This document shows positions 26,734 to 36,468 of a DNA stretch of 64,000 nt, piece by piece (the first letter of the stretch is position 1; each line of letters opens with the position of its first letter). The notes under the pieces were generated by a model. The model saw only the letters and a program-made list of their open reading frames with translations. It ran no database searches and was not told where the DNA came from. The stretch is from Bacteroides sp. (GTDB lineage Bacteria > Bacteroidota > Bacteroidia > Bacteroidales > Bacteroidaceae). The translations under genes and the position numbers were made by a program. The stretch lies in the NCBI GenBank assembly GCA_021202275.1, contig JAJQDI010000015.1, positions 36,537-100,536 of the forward strand. Direction: 5' to 3'.

Positions 26734-27321
26734 TCATCTCCTTCCCAGATAATTCAGTATATGGCCGGGTACAATCATCAGAACTACAAATATCAAAGCA
26801 AAACAAAGGATCTGGTTGGACCCCGGGATCACCAGCAGCAATCCGGCAAGAGCCAGTCCGGCAATACCTGCCACCACCAGGGGAGTAAACTGAACGATCA
26901 GTCCGGTGATCGTGCTTCCCATACCCATGATCAGGGCGATCAGGAACAATACAGGGATAGGGACAACGGCCAGAAGAGCCAGCAAGGCCACTCCCGCACC
27001 TGTAATTCCAAGCACCAGCCACACACAGAAGATCACCCGATCCAGATACGACTCCGAACGGGGCGGATGACTGTGACGGGAATAGAGCCAGTAGACCAAT
27101 CCGCCGATAACGGGAATAGCCAGCCAGAACCAGTTCCACACCTGTGTGTCTGCCTTAGAAAAGGTAAACATATACCAGATGATCACAGACACAGCTACCG
27201 TAGTATATCCCCAGATCAGAAAGTGGATGCCGGTATACTCCTCCATTCTTTCGCGCGTATTGCGGATCATACGAGAGATCAGTTCCAGACTCTCCTGTTC
27301 ATTCAAATTCCTGTCTTCCAT
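26734..27321 (-). CDS. Membrane protein of unknown function paired with the regulator
   Basis: A 195-residue integral membrane protein. An acidic, helical N-terminus (ESLELISRMIRNTRERMEEYTG) precedes six or so hydrophobic segments (FLIWGYTTVAVSVIIWYMF, FWLAIPVIGGLVYWLY, VIFCVWLVLGITGAGVALLALLAV, VLFLIALIMGMGSTITGLIV, LVVAGIAGLALAGLLLVI, LCFALIFVVLMIVPGHILNYLG). No enzymatic motif is visible. It is encoded just upstream of the winged-helix regulator and is likely co-transcribed and controlled by it. I do not recognise a characterised family. Confidence 0.8.
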   Translation of the reverse strand: MEDRNLNEQESLELISRMIRNTRERMEEYTGIHFLIWGYTTVAVSVIIWYMFTFSKADTQVWNWFWLAIPVIGGLVYWLYSRHSHPPRSESYLDRVIFCVWLVLGITGAGVALLALLAVVPIPVLFLIALIMGMGSTITGLIVQFTPLVVAGIAGLALAGLLLVIPGSNQILCFALIFVVLMIVPGHILNYLGRR

Positions 27322-27996
27322 ATTTCTCTTTGTTAGGCTTTAAACACTCTGTTTCTATTTATCAACAACCAGTCTACCGAAAAGATCATCTGCTCTTTCA
27401 TTCGTTCTGGTGTTCCATATAGCTGGTAATCACACCTGTTCAGCCATCCGATCCCGCAGTCCCGATGCCCTGTACCCACGGGAAGGGGAAGTGAGCCAGT
27501 TGATCGGCATAAGGAACAGATTATCCCTGCATAACGCCACACGTTCGCTCTGAGACCTGCTCAGGAACTATGCCAGCTTTCAAGATCCCCGCAAATTTCT
27601 TATTTTATTCCGGACCTTAAAAGGCTTGCGAAACGATCTTTTTCAGTGATCGGCTATACAAAGATAGTGAGTTTACAGCATAAACCAAATTAATTTATGA
27701 ATAGCAACATATTATATCTGTTTTTTAATATAGAAAGTTTATAAGTGAATCCTCCTCATTCATTGTATATACAATGCTCCGTCGTATGGTAGAGATGTTG
27801 TATACTATGCGTGTATCTATTAAGATGATTTTTCTACAGAATACAGGATCAGATCTGCCCCCTTAACTACCCGGACTGCATTTTGCAGAAGGCTCCCTTC
27901 GACTTGCATATTCCATACATTTTTTTTAAATCTGTCAGGAAAGACGTGTGGCAAAAAACATTTTTTAATTAAAGTGAACTAAATTAGAAGCAAAAG
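27322..27996. other. Intergenic region with a 16-bp palindrome
   Basis: About 675 bases with no credible gene. CATTGTATATACAATG at 27761-27776 is a perfect palindrome that could be an operator. An ORF of 69 codons on the minus strand (27333-27542) has no recognisable features. Confidence 0.4.
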
Positions 27997-28028
27997 TTTT
28001 TGTAGTCTCCAAGTAAATTGTATTTTTG
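27997..28028 (+). promoter_or_regulatory. Promoter of the zapA operon
   Basis: TTTTTG at 27997-28002 and TATTTTTG at 28021-28028 are 18 bases apart. The start codon of the first gene follows at 28048. Confidence 0.6.
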
Positions 28029-28047
28029 TGTACAATTTGGTATAGTA

Positions 28048-28341
28048 ATGACAGCAGAAGAAAAGAAGCTACTCCATACCTTTGAAGCAAAATTACGACA
28101 TCTGATGTATCTGCACGATGAATTAAAACGTGAAAATGCGGATCTCAAAAGACTTCTGGAAGAAGAAAAAGAGGAAAAAGAAAAGGTATCGGCAGCGTAT
28201 GAAGAGCTGCAACGTTGCTATATGAACCTAAAAACAGCTTCGGCAATCAGCCTTAACGACAGTGATGTGAAAGACACAAAGCTGAGATTGTCCAAATTAG
28301 TGCGTGAAGTCGATAAATGCATCGCTTTACTGAATGAATAA
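28048..28341 (+). CDS. Small coiled-coil protein encoded upstream of zapA
   Basis: A 97-residue, highly charged protein. Residues 5-60 form a continuous coiled coil (LHTFEAKLRHLMYLHDELKRENADLKRLLEEEKEEKEK), followed by a short linker and another helix (LRLSKLVREVDKCIALLNE). I start it at ATG 28048; the frame extends to a TTG at 28018, inside the promoter. It is 21 bases upstream of zapA in the same transcript. Position and shape suggest a cell-division accessory like ZapB, but similarity is only structural and the role is inferred. Confidence 0.8.
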   Translation: MTAEEKKLLHTFEAKLRHLMYLHDELKRENADLKRLLEEEKEEKEKVSAAYEELQRCYMNLKTASAISLNDSDVKDTKLRLSKLVREVDKCIALLNE

Positions 28342-28362
28342 ACTCAGATAAAGAAAAGATGT

Positions 28363-28650
28363 ATGGAAGATCAGATAAAAATAAACCTGCAGATCGCAGA
28401 CGCCTATTATCCCCTGACCATCAAACGGGAAGACGAGGAAATGGTGAGAGAAGCGGCCAGACAGGTAAATATCAGGCTGAATGCGTACAGAGAACACTAT
28501 AAGACCCTGGATACAGACAAAATACTGGCCATGGTAGCTTATCAGTTCTCTCTGGAAAGACTGCAATTGCAGGATAAGAACGATACAGGACCTTATACAG
28601 CCAAGATAGAAGAACTTACAAAAGAGCTGGAACAATACATCAGAAAATGA
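28363..28650 (+). CDS. zapA: Cell division protein ZapA
   Basis: A 95-residue ZapA-family protein. The N-terminal domain reads INLQIADAYYPLTIKREDEEMVREAARQVN, and is followed by a long helix (ILAMVAYQFSLERLQLQDKN) that forms the tetrameric coiled coil. ZapA bundles FtsZ filaments at midcell. It lies between the coiled-coil protein gene and rny and is transcribed with them. A 104-base gap separates it from rny. In E. coli the 6S RNA gene follows zapA; the gap here is too short for that. Confidence 0.88.
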   Translation: MEDQIKINLQIADAYYPLTIKREDEEMVREAARQVNIRLNAYREHYKTLDTDKILAMVAYQFSLERLQLQDKNDTGPYTAKIEELTKELEQYIRK

Positions 28651-28754
28651 TGCTATTGTCCAACCGAAAGAGATAAGATACACGCACTGCTGAAATACCG
28701 GGATCAGTTCCTGCGTATTTGGTGGTGCTTTTTATTTATATAAATTAATTGACA

Positions 28755-30290
28755 ATGATAACAACGATAATTGCATCTGTCATATGCTTCATCGTAGGAG
28801 GTATCCTGTCGTACTTGCTTTTCAGATATGTACTGAAATCGAAGTACAACAACATTCTCCGGGAAGCAGAAACGGAAGCGGAAGTGATCAAAAAGAACAA
28901 ATTGCTCGAAGTGAAGGAAAAATTCCTGAACAAGAAAGCAGATCTGGAAAAAGAAGTAGCCCTGCGCAATCAAAAGATCCAGCAAGCTGAGAACAAGCTG
29001 AAACAGCGTGAAATGGTCATCAATCAACGCCAGGAAGAGGTACAACGGAAAAAGGCAGAGGCCGAAGCCGTAAAGAAAAACCTCGAGGCACAGATCGTGA
29101 TGGTAGACAGGAAGAAGGAAGAACTGGACAAGCTGCAACAGCAGGAGATCGAAAAACTGGAAACCACCTCCGGACTTTCGGCCGATGAAGCGAAAGAAAG
29201 ACTGGTGGAATCGCTGAAAGAAGAAGCAAAGACCCAGGCTCAGTCCTATATCAACGACATCATGGACGATGCCAAACTCACAGCAGGTAAGGAAGCCAAA
29301 CGCATTGTCATCCAGTCTATCCAGCGGGTAGCCACCGAAACGGCCATCGAGAACTCCGTGACCGTATTCCACATCGAATCGGACGAGATCAAAGGACGTA
29401 TCATCGGACGTGAAGGACGTAACATACGGGCCCTGGAAGCGGCAACCGGTGTAGAGATCGTCGTAGATGACACTCCGGAAGCCATTGTACTTTCGGCCTT
29501 CGACCCGGTACGCCGTGAAATTGCCCGCCTGGCCCTCCATCAGCTGGTGACCGACGGACGTATCCATCCGGCCCGTATCGAAGAAGTGGTGGCCAAAGTG
29601 AAAAAACAGGTAGAAGAAGAGATCATCGAAACCGGTAAGCGTACCACGATCGACCTGGGTATCCACGGACTGCACCCGGAACTGATCCGCATCATCGGAA
29701 AGATGAAATACCGTTCTTCCTACGGCCAGAACCTCTTGCAGCATGCCAGAGAGACAGCTAACCTCTGTGCCGTAATGGCCTCGGAACTGGGACTGAACCC
29801 GAAAAAAGCAAAACGTGCCGGACTGTTGCACGACATCGGTAAGGTACCCGATGAAGAACCGGAACTGCCACACGCGCTTCTGGGTATGAAACTGGCCGAG
29901 AAATACAAAGAAAAACCGGACATCTGCAACGCGATCGGGGCACACCACGACGAAACAGAGATGACCAGCCTGCTAGCACCTATCGTACAGGTATGCGATG
30001 CCATCTCCGGAGCACGTCCGGGAGCACGCCGCGAGATCGTAGAGGCATATATCAAACGTCTGAATGACCTGGAACAGTTGGCTATGGCCTATCCGGGTGT
30101 TACGAAGACCTATGCCATACAGGCCGGACGTGAATTGCGCGTGATCGTAGGAGCAGACAAGATCGACGACAAGCAGACAGAAAACCTGTCGGGCGAGATC
30201 GCGAAAAAGATACAGGACGAAATGACCAATCCGGGACAGGTGAAGATCACGGTGATCCGTGAAACACGCGCTGTAAGTTTCGCTAAGTAA
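28755..30290 (+). CDS. rny: Ribonuclease Y
   Basis: A 511-residue membrane-anchored endoribonuclease that starts mRNA decay. The start is ATG 28755 ([20 protein letters not shown]), which makes the N-terminal membrane helix. Residues 30-150 form a long coiled coil. The KH RNA-binding domain has the [15 protein letters not shown] loop near residue 215. The catalytic HD domain has [13 protein letters not shown] near residue 357 and IGAHHDETE. The C-terminus ends in [13 protein letters not shown], typical of the family. It is the last gene of the zapA operon and is followed by a strong terminator. Confidence 0.97.
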   Translation: MITTIIASVICFIVGGILSYLLFRYVLKSKYNNILREAETEAEVIKKNKLLEVKEKFLNKKADLEKEVALRNQKIQQAENKLKQREMVINQRQEEVQRKKAEAEAVKKNLEAQIVMVDRKKEELDKLQQQEIEKLETTSGLSADEAKERLVESLKEEAKTQAQSYINDIMDDAKLTAGKEAKRIVIQSIQRVATETAIENSVTVFHIESDEIKGRIIGREGRNIRALEAATGVEIVVDDTPEAIVLSAFDPVRREIARLALHQLVTDGRIHPARIEEVVAKVKKQVEEEIIETGKRTTIDLGIHGLHPELIRIIGKMKYRSSYGQNLLQHARETANLCAVMASELGLNPKKAKRAGLLHDIGKVPDEEPELPHALLGMKLAEKYKEKPDICNAIGAHHDETEMTSLLAPIVQVCDAISGARPGARREIVEAYIKRLNDLEQLAMAYPGVTKTYAIQAGRELRVIVGADKIDDKQTENLSGEIAKKIQDEMTNPGQVKITVIRETRAVSFAK

Positions 30291-30310
30291 CAGCCTTCGT
30301 GGTAAAATGT

Positions 30311-30344
30311 AAAAAGGATGGATCCGGCCGGATCCATCCTTTTT
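30311..30344. terminator. Terminator of the zapA-rny operon
   Basis: A perfect 34-bp palindrome: arm AAAAAGGATGGATCCGG at 30311-30327 and its complement at 30328-30344, ending in a T6 tract. It can act in both directions. Confidence 0.8.
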
Positions 30345-30614
30345 TGTAATCTTCCAGTAATATCGACCCCGCTCAGCAGGGGATAAAACGAAAAAGTTCA
30401 CCCCTTACAATCTTTTTTTTCATGTTGTAGAACATATTTCCCGGAACAAAAGCTACATTCACATTGTTTTTTATATGTATCCTTCATCCGATATCCGATA
30501 AAAGACAAGAAACAACAACCGGATAAGAGGTATAGAAACAGATCGCCCTGCCAGATGATGAAAAGGAAGGGACAGAAAGCGGTGATCCGGATACGAACTA
30601 AAAACTGAACTGAT

Positions 30615-30755
30615 ATGAAAAAAAATAAAAGTGAAATAGAATTACTCCGTTACCGCATCAAACGGTACCGGAACATGGGAAACGGCGCCATGTGTCAATT
30701 ACTGAACAGCAGGCTGAAAAAGCTATTGTACAAGCAGCAGCATATGCCTACCTGA
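30615..30755 (+). CDS. 46-residue basic protein, paralogue of the one at 31084
   Basis: MKKNKSEIELLRYRIKRYRN begins a 46-residue basic peptide. Its partner 330 bases downstream shares the pattern KK..sEIE.L.YR.KRY..M.NGAMCQ..N....KLL at most conserved positions. Agreement at the protein level with different codons points to selection on the protein. The peptide is predicted to be helical, with a central NGAMCQ turn containing a single Cys. No signal peptide is present. Function is unknown; nucleic-acid or ribosome association would suit the charge, but that is a guess. Confidence 0.65.
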   Translation: MKKNKSEIELLRYRIKRYRNMGNGAMCQLLNSRLKKLLYKQQHMPT

Positions 30756-31000
30756 CAGCTGACTCTGCGTCAGATATACATCCGGGATTTGTCTGTTTGC
30801 CCTGCCACACGTAACCCATACATCCCTTACAGGCTGCTTCTGAGACACTCAGACAGGTATAGGATAGATTCATACATAATCTACATCCCATTTTGTAACA
30901 CCATTGTAACATTTACCTTTATAAAGGTACCCGTCTGTTAAATCTCACTTAAACAAGCGAAGTTTTATGTTTTAAAACATAGTTTTCTAACATTATTTCG

Positions 31001-31008
31001 TATCTTTG
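31001..31008 (+). promoter_or_regulatory. Promoter -7 box of the second small basic protein
   Basis: TATCTTTG fits TAnnTTTG and lies about 75 bases before the start codon at 31084. The -33 region is weak (TTTT rather than TTTG). Confidence 0.5.
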
Positions 31009-31083
31009 TACCGTTGTCAGAGTAAAACATGTCTAACCGGTCCATAGCTCTACAAAACTAAAGACCACAAAAAATTGACAATT

Positions 31084-31218
31084 ATGAAAAAAAGTATGAA
31101 TGAAATCGAAATGTTGCAGTATCGTTTGAAACGTTACCAGGCAATGCGGAACGGTGCCATGTGTCAGATGATCAATGGCAAGATCCAGAAACTGCTATCC
31201 AGGCAGACAGCAGCGTAA
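31084..31218 (+). CDS. 44-residue basic protein, paralogue of the one at 30615
   Basis: MKKSMNEIEMLQYRLKRYQA begins a 44-residue peptide with the same NGAMCQ core as its neighbour. It has its own TATCTTTG promoter box and a near-perfect intrinsic terminator (31244-31274), so it forms a complete small transcription unit of about 250 bases. Expression should be strong judging from those signals. The conserved pair of helices separated by NGAMCQ suggests a defined small family. Function is unknown. Confidence 0.72.
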   Translation: MKKSMNEIEMLQYRLKRYQAMRNGAMCQMINGKIQKLLSRQTAA

Positions 31219-31243
31219 AAACTTAGTATGAACATAATAAGCC

Positions 31244-31274
31244 AAAAGAGTTTCCTTCGGGAAACTCTTTTTTT
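31244..31274 (+). terminator. Terminator of the 44-residue protein gene
   Basis: AAAAGAGTTTCC pairs perfectly with GGAAACTCTTTT around a TTCG tetraloop and ends in T7. Confidence 0.88.
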
Positions 31275-31976
31275 ATGTCTGTTATCCCATTTCTCTGTTC
31301 AGGAGACGGTTCCTGTTCATATTCCATTCCGGGAAAACGAGCCCTTCTTCCCTTTCGTTGAAAGAAATCCATGTTACCCTATTATCTGTCTGATCTGTTG
31401 AAATCGCCGCATATACTACTGATCCTAACACAGTTATGATTTGTATGATCTACTGAAAGTACTCTAAGCACTTTTCCTACTGCTTGGTTGGCTATGTCGA
31501 TCCGGAATTGTTTGCGTCTACCGCCCGATTGACCTCGTCGATCTGCGATCCAGGAATTTTCTATAGGAAATCCTATTTTTCTTTCAATGAAAATGAAGAA
31601 GAACCTGAAAAGTATCCCTGACGGATCGGTCAGAATTTCCGGCGATTTTCTGCACGTTCTCATTTTTTCCTTCTACCTTTGTAGAGATACCTTCTATATA
31701 AAGAAGAGGAAAGAAAGGAGATCGGTATTTCTTTACCGGTAAGCGACCAGACAGAAAAGAAGTGTACGCCGCGCCCGGAGAGATAGGAATTTATTATTTG
31801 TTCACGTCAAAGGCCGCGCGACAGACAAACAGAACGCACACTTTTTTGTTAATAGACAACGTAGATCCTCAGATCTCGGTAAGAACCAGTAGTATCAAAC
31901 GTATCAGATCTGTAGCGGAACTTTCTGAAGAAATCACACCCGGAATATCCGCATACAACTAAAAGCCAGATGAAGT
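31275..31976. other. Intergenic region and leader of the lipoprotein gene
   Basis: No convincing gene. A TACCTTTG box at 31674-31681 on the plus strand would give the lipoprotein gene a leader of nearly 290 bases. ORFs of 93 codons (minus, 31382-31663) and 66 codons (plus, 31762-31962) lack recognisable features and are left uncalled. Confidence 0.4.
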
Positions 31977-32624
31977 ATGAAAAGAAGTTGTTTGCTTTCA
32001 ATCGCATTGTTGTTCACCTTATTCATAGGTTTCTCCTGCCAGCAGAACAGGCAGAAAACAGAAACATCCGGTCAGTCAGACGCGCTTACAGATGAGCAGA
32101 ACAGGGCCGGTGAGTACTTCTTCGACGGAATGTTCACTTACCTGGCAGATGCCGCCTCACTGATGGAAAGCGCTACCGGCAAACGTATTCCGGTAGCTAT
32201 GCGCGGCATGTTCCGGGAAGTAGAAGAGAAGTATAAAGAGGTCTCACAAGGAAACGGAGTCCCGGTATACGGACAATTCATGGGAACACTTGTGTTGAAA
32301 GGAGAAGATGAAGAGGGTCCCAACGAACAACTCCTGATCACCGGACTGATCCGGTTCGACAAAGACCGTACTTCCGACAAACTGGAAGAGCTGACCGGAA
32401 ATTATCGGTCTGCCGAACAGCAGCTGAGCCTCCGCCCCGATCATACCTACGAACTACGGGTAAAAAACGGAGAAACAGAAAAAGGACGCTGGTTCCTGCA
32501 GTCCGAGCATAGCCTGATATGTGTATCCGGTCCCAACCGCACGGTCATGGACATAAACTATGTAGAACAATCGTTCCGGAGCCGGGACGACAATCCTGTG
32601 GTATATACATACATCAGGGAATAA
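31977..32624 (+). CDS. Lipoprotein with NlpE-like features
   Basis: A 215-residue lipoprotein. The signal ends in LFIGFSC, so Cys 21 is the likely lipidation site. The mature part has YFFDGMFTYLADAASLMESATGKRIPVA, then YGQFMGTLVLKGEDEEGPNEQLLITGLIRFDK, reminiscent of the NlpE/copper-resistance N-terminal barrel. The C-terminal domain (LSLRPDHTYELRVKNGETEKGRWFL) looks like a small beta-barrel as in lipocalin-like domains. It has no CxxC pair, so copper binding is not supported. It is convergent with dinB (42-base gap). The assignment beyond lipoprotein is tentative. Confidence 0.8.
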   Translation: MKRSCLLSIALLFTLFIGFSCQQNRQKTETSGQSDALTDEQNRAGEYFFDGMFTYLADAASLMESATGKRIPVAMRGMFREVEEKYKEVSQGNGVPVYGQFMGTLVLKGEDEEGPNEQLLITGLIRFDKDRTSDKLEELTGNYRSAEQQLSLRPDHTYELRVKNGETEKGRWFLQSEHSLICVSGPNRTVMDINYVEQSFRSRDDNPVVYTYIRE

Positions 32625-32665
32625 CAACACCGGAAGAAAAAGACCGGCCAACCTTCACAGACTCC

Positions 32666-33748
32666 TTAATCATCAAATTCCAGACGGAGTTGTTGCCATT
32701 GCCCCGGCTTCAATTCTTCCTCTCTGGGATTGGAAACAGAAACCCCGATCAGACGGATAGGCCGGTCAGAATAATCCACTTCTCTCAACAGTTCCTTGGC
32801 CAGAGGCAGGATCTTCTCCCGGTCCATCAATGGATAAGGGACCGTCAGGCTACGGGTGATCTGCTTGAAATCATGGAATTTGATTTTCAGCGTAAGGGTA
32901 TTTCCTCTGAAGTCTCTTCCCCGCAGACGTTCCAGCAGATCATTCACCACATGATACAACTCCAGGATCACTTGTGAAGTCTGAGAAATATCCTTTCCCA
33001 GGGTGCGTTCGCAACCAATGGATTTACGTATACGTTCCGGTTGTACCGGACGCGGATCAATTCCCCGGGCAAAATCGTAGTAAAGAGTACCCACCTTTCC
33101 AAATTGTCGCACCAGCATCTCTTTCGGACAGGAACGCAACATTTCTCCGTTATGTATGCCCAGAGTATGCATTTTCTTTGCTGTCACCGGACCAATCCCC
33201 CAGAACGCCTCAATAGGAAGTTTCGCGATAAACTCCAATGCCTGATCGGGATGAATGGTACAAAGCCCATCGGGCTTACGGTGGTCAGAAGCGACCTTTG
33301 CCAGGAATTTGTTGTACGAGACCCCTGCCGAAGCGGTCAGACCAGTCTCCTGCCGGATCTGTTCCTTGATAGCCATCGCCACATCTACCGCCAGAGAGAT
33401 CTGTTTTTTGTTTTCCGTAACATCCAGAAAGGCCTCATCCAGCGACAGCGGTTCGATCGCATCGGTATACTGACGCAGGATCTCATGGATCGTTCCGGAG
33501 ACCTCTTTGTACAGTTCCATCCGCCCCCGCACAAGTATCAGTTCCGGACACAATTGCCGGGCTTTGAAGGTAGACATGGCCGAACGAACTCCATACTTCC
33601 GGGCCTCGTAACTGGCGGCAGCCACCACTCCACGTTCATGATCGTACCCGACAGCCAGCGGTTTCCCCTTCAACTCCGGATTTTCCCGCTCTTCCACAGA
33701 AGCGTAGAAGGCATCCATATCTATATGAAGGATCTTACGCTCATTCAT
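32666..33748 (-). CDS. dinB: DNA polymerase IV (Y-family)
   Basis: A 360-residue translesion polymerase. I start at 33748 (MNERKILHIDMDAFYASVEE), with an alternative six codons upstream. Catalytic residues are Asp in IDMDAFYASVE and the SLDEAFLD pair near residue 100. The palm/finger segment VAAASYEARKYGVRSAMS is present, followed by the helix-hairpin-helix AFWGIGPVTAKKMHTLGI and a little-finger domain ending GQWQQLRLEF. No canonical beta-clamp tail is obvious beyond this. Its start lies within the 3' end of the MFS gene (8-base overlap with the chosen start, 26 with the longer one), so the pair is translationally coupled. Confidence 0.95.
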   Translation of the reverse strand: MNERKILHIDMDAFYASVEERENPELKGKPLAVGYDHERGVVAAASYEARKYGVRSAMSTFKARQLCPELILVRGRMELYKEVSGTIHEILRQYTDAIEPLSLDEAFLDVTENKKQISLAVDVAMAIKEQIRQETGLTASAGVSYNKFLAKVASDHRKPDGLCTIHPDQALEFIAKLPIEAFWGIGPVTAKKMHTLGIHNGEMLRSCPKEMLVRQFGKVGTLYYDFARGIDPRPVQPERIRKSIGCERTLGKDISQTSQVILELYHVVNDLLERLRGRDFRGNTLTLKIKFHDFKQITRSLTVPYPLMDREKILPLAKELLREVDYSDRPIRLIGVSVSNPREEELKPGQWQQLRLEFDD

Positions 33749-34922
33749 ACCTTCTGTCGAATACATTCATAAGTAAAGAACAGAGAGTCAGAGAAACCCC
33801 CACTATCACTACTCCGGACCACCCCAGTGCCTGCCAGGCAGTACCCGCCAGTAGCGTACCCAGTGCTCCTCCCACAAAATAGGTAGTCATAAACACGGTA
33901 TTGATCCGGTTCGACGCTCCCGGACGAAGTTCGAAGACACTGGTCTGATTGCCTAGCTGGATACATTGCATGCCTATATCGATCACAATGATCCCGAAAA
34001 TAATGCCCCGGTAGGTATTGCCGGAGTACCAGAAAAGCCACCACGCCGCCACATGCAGGGCACAGCCGAGGTAATTCAGAGGCCGCACACCGATCTTCCT
34101 GACATACTTACCAATGAAAGAGGCAGAAAGCGCCCCGGCAATCCCGCACAGCCCCATCAGCCCGATCACGTGACTGCCTGCATAGAAAGGAGCCAGTTCC
34201 ATTTTGAAAGCCAGGGTCGACCAGAAAGCCAAGAAAGATCCGAAAGCCAGGGCAGCGCGCAGCGAAGAAAGCCGCAGACGCGGTTCTTCCCTCACAAGCC
34301 GGCCGATGGATCCCATCAGCTGGCGATAAGTGCCCCGGAAAGTCGGACGTATATCCGGCAGGAACAAAAGGATCACCACAGCACAAAGCAGCATCAGGCC
34401 CGCCGCGATCAGATACATGGCGCGCCATCCGAAATAATCACCCACCATTCCACTGACCACACGGGAAGCCAGGATACCGGTCAGCAATCCGGAAATAATA
34501 AACCCGATATTCCGTCCCTTTGTCTCCGGTGTAGAGATCTGGGAAGCAATGGGTACAAACATCTGAGGCATCACCGAACAGATGCCTGTAAGCAGGGAAG
34601 CCACCCACACACAATATATATTCGGAGCAAAAGCCATCCCCAGCAAAGCAAGGATCAGCATACCGAAATTGCTCAATATAATATTTCGCCGCCGGAGCAT
34701 ATCTCCCAGAGGTACAATAAAAAGCAGTCCCAACGCATAGCCTGCCTGGGTGATCATAGATATAAAATTGGCAGTGAATTCCGTCACGCCGAACTCATGG
34801 CGGATCAGGTTCAGCAAAGGCTGACTGTAATACAGATTGGCAACCGTCATACCGGCAATTACCGCCAGCATCACCAGTACCGGAAGGGGTAGTCCGTCGT
34901 TCTCTCGTAAAATTTTTCTCAT
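33741..34922 (-). CDS. MFS transporter (YbfB/sugar efflux-like)
   Basis: A 393-residue major facilitator with 12 hydrophobic segments. The family features are ANLYYSQPLLNLI in helix 1, the loop 2-3 motif PLGDMLRRRNIIL, and FMTTYFVGGALGTLLAGTAW in the C-terminal half. It resembles small-molecule or drug/sugar efflux permeases of the YgaY/YnfM type. The substrate cannot be told from sequence. It starts at ATG 34922 and ends inside the dinB start region, so the two share a transcript, an unusual pairing of an exporter with a damage-tolerance polymerase. Confidence 0.9.
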   Translation of the reverse strand: MRKILRENDGLPLPVLVMLAVIAGMTVANLYYSQPLLNLIRHEFGVTEFTANFISMITQAGYALGLLFIVPLGDMLRRRNIILSNFGMLILALLGMAFAPNIYCVWVASLLTGICSVMPQMFVPIASQISTPETKGRNIGFIISGLLTGILASRVVSGMVGDYFGWRAMYLIAAGLMLLCAVVILLFLPDIRPTFRGTYRQLMGSIGRLVREEPRLRLSSLRAALAFGSFLAFWSTLAFKMELAPFYAGSHVIGLMGLCGIAGALSASFIGKYVRKIGVRPLNYLGCALHVAAWWLFWYSGNTYRGIIFGIIVIDIGMQCIQLGNQTSVFELRPGASNRINTVFMTTYFVGGALGTLLAGTAWQALGWSGVVIVGVSLTLCSLLMNVFDRRYE

Positions 34923-35496
34923 GAATAGGTTTGGGTATTTCGTACAGACAAAAGAAACAAAAAAAGACCGGATTATGAAAGAGAGAGTGGATTAAAATAG
35001 CTTATAAATAGATAAAGAAAAGGCTTTTCAGGCACTGAGAGAGGGATTTAAGTAAATATTAAAAAAGCCGGCCTTTTTTTACGGTCCCTGGCAAATAAAA
35101 AAAGTTCTTTTTCACTTCAGTGCCGTTTACACAGTCAACCACAGATTGATGGAGCCTACCAACTGGTCAACAAAGTGCACAAGGACTTTCAGCAGATCAG
35201 ACAGATCATAGCCAATAGTGTACCATGTATTTCCCGCAACGAAAAGGAAGAAGAACCACAAAATTTTTACACCCAGCCTGCTAAGGTTACCGAAGTGGAA
35301 TGCTTCTTCCGAACACTGAGGCCAGCTCCGGAGAAACGGCACAAAAATACGCGGACATCTCCTTATCAAAAGCAGTTGTAAAAAGAAGGTCAGAAGTGAA
35401 TAACAACGGCAAAAGACTTATCCTGCTATTAAACAAACAAAAAGTTTCCCTATATGGTATTTTTTTATTTGTAAATAATATTTCATTTGGCAACTC
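34923..35496. other. Intergenic region with a short GC hairpin
   Basis: No credible gene. AAAAAAGCCGGCCTTTTTTT at 35061-35080 is a compact A-stem/T-tract structure typical of a bidirectional terminator. The rest is AT-rich and featureless. Confidence 0.45.
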
Positions 35497-36345
35497 ATGT
35501 GCCACTTTTCTGAAGCTACCGCTTCCGGGAATTCAGATACAACTCATTCAAAAAAACAAATTCTAAACGACCAATCCACCCTCATTACAAGAACGGTAGG
35601 CAGACTCGGCTTCGCCACTTCCAGAGAATGTCTGGCCTGCGGCGTGCACCTTACCCTGGTAGATTACGATGAAGCAGCCTTAGATCAGGCCATACAGAAC
35701 ATTAAACAGGAATATCCGGAAGTAAAGATCCTGAAAATCCTGGCAGATGTAACCTGTGAAGAGCAGGTAAAAGGAGATGTAGATCAGGCTCTGGAAGTCT
35801 ATGGAAGAATAGACAGCTTTTACAACCATGCCGGCATTGAAGGCAGGCTGGTCCCTCTTCCCGAATAGGATGTAGACATATTCAAAAAAGTAGTGGATGT
35901 GAATGTGATGGGAGTCTATTACGGATTGCGGTAGGTACTTCCTGTGATGAAAAAACAAAGCATAGGACGCATTGTGAACGTATCTTCTGTCGGAGGTCTG
36001 AGAGCAACCACCAATCATTCTGCTTACATCACAACTAAACATGCGGTTGCAGGTGTAACCAAAAGCGCGACCCTGGAATACGGAAGATACGGTGTCCTGT
36101 CTAATGCCATTGCTCCCGGACTGATCATGACCCCCATGGCAGAGGTGGCACTCCGTCAGATGAATCCGGAAGATCCGGGAGAAGCAGAGAAGCTATTTAC
36201 CATCCGCAACCCACTGGGAAGATTGGGAAGACCCGAAGAGATAGCCAATATAGTGGTTTTCATGTTAAGTAATAAATGTGGCTATATGAACGGGCATGTG
36301 GTTGTGGTCAACGGAGGAGAAAGCAATGTATTCGGTCCCATCTGA
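35497..36345 (+). pseudogene. Short-chain dehydrogenase/reductase (SDR), decayed
   Basis: A classical SDR sequence carrying two in-frame TAG codons, at 35866-35868 and 35935-35937. Between them the frame reads DVDIFKKVVDVNVMGVYYGLR and after them VLPVMKKQSIGRIVNVSSVGG. The YITTKHAVAG segment keeps the catalytic Tyr-xxx-Lys position as Y..TK. The cofactor-binding glycine motif TGxxxGxG is damaged (TRTVGRLG), and FYNHAGIEG replaces the NNAG motif. The true start is unclear; recognisable sequence begins near 35580. Unlike most broken genes in this window, the lesions are substitutions, so this is a real pseudogene. It is the last host-like gene before the prophage. Confidence 0.85.
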
Positions 36346-36416
36346 TGCAAGTTCCGGAAAGTATCTACCCATAGAATAAATAAAATCCAGTCATACTGAA
36401 TGCATATACCATTGAC

Positions 36417-36468
36417 AAAAAACTGTCGCCAGCATCGGATAACCAACAAATTCTGGCAACAGTTTTTT
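36417..36468 (+). terminator. Terminator after the SDR pseudogene
   Basis: AAAAAACTGTCGCCAG (36417-36432) pairs with CTGGCAACAGTTTTTT (36453-36468) with one mismatch, around a 20-base loop. Confidence 0.6.

Noticed and set aside
28651..28754. 6S RNA gene after zapA, as in E. coli
   Set aside because: The gap is only 104 bases, and no long bulged hairpin is apparent.
31382..31663. 93-codon minus-strand ORF
   Set aside because: No start context, signal, domain or neighbour support; composition looks non-coding.
11415..35937. Reassignment of TAG to a sense codon (in-frame TAG in the kamA-like gene and two in the SDR gene)
   Set aside because: Other intact genes end in TAG, for example the ArsC/Spx-like gene at 14374-14376, and the SDR has further damaging substitutions. 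Ordinary gene decay explains it.
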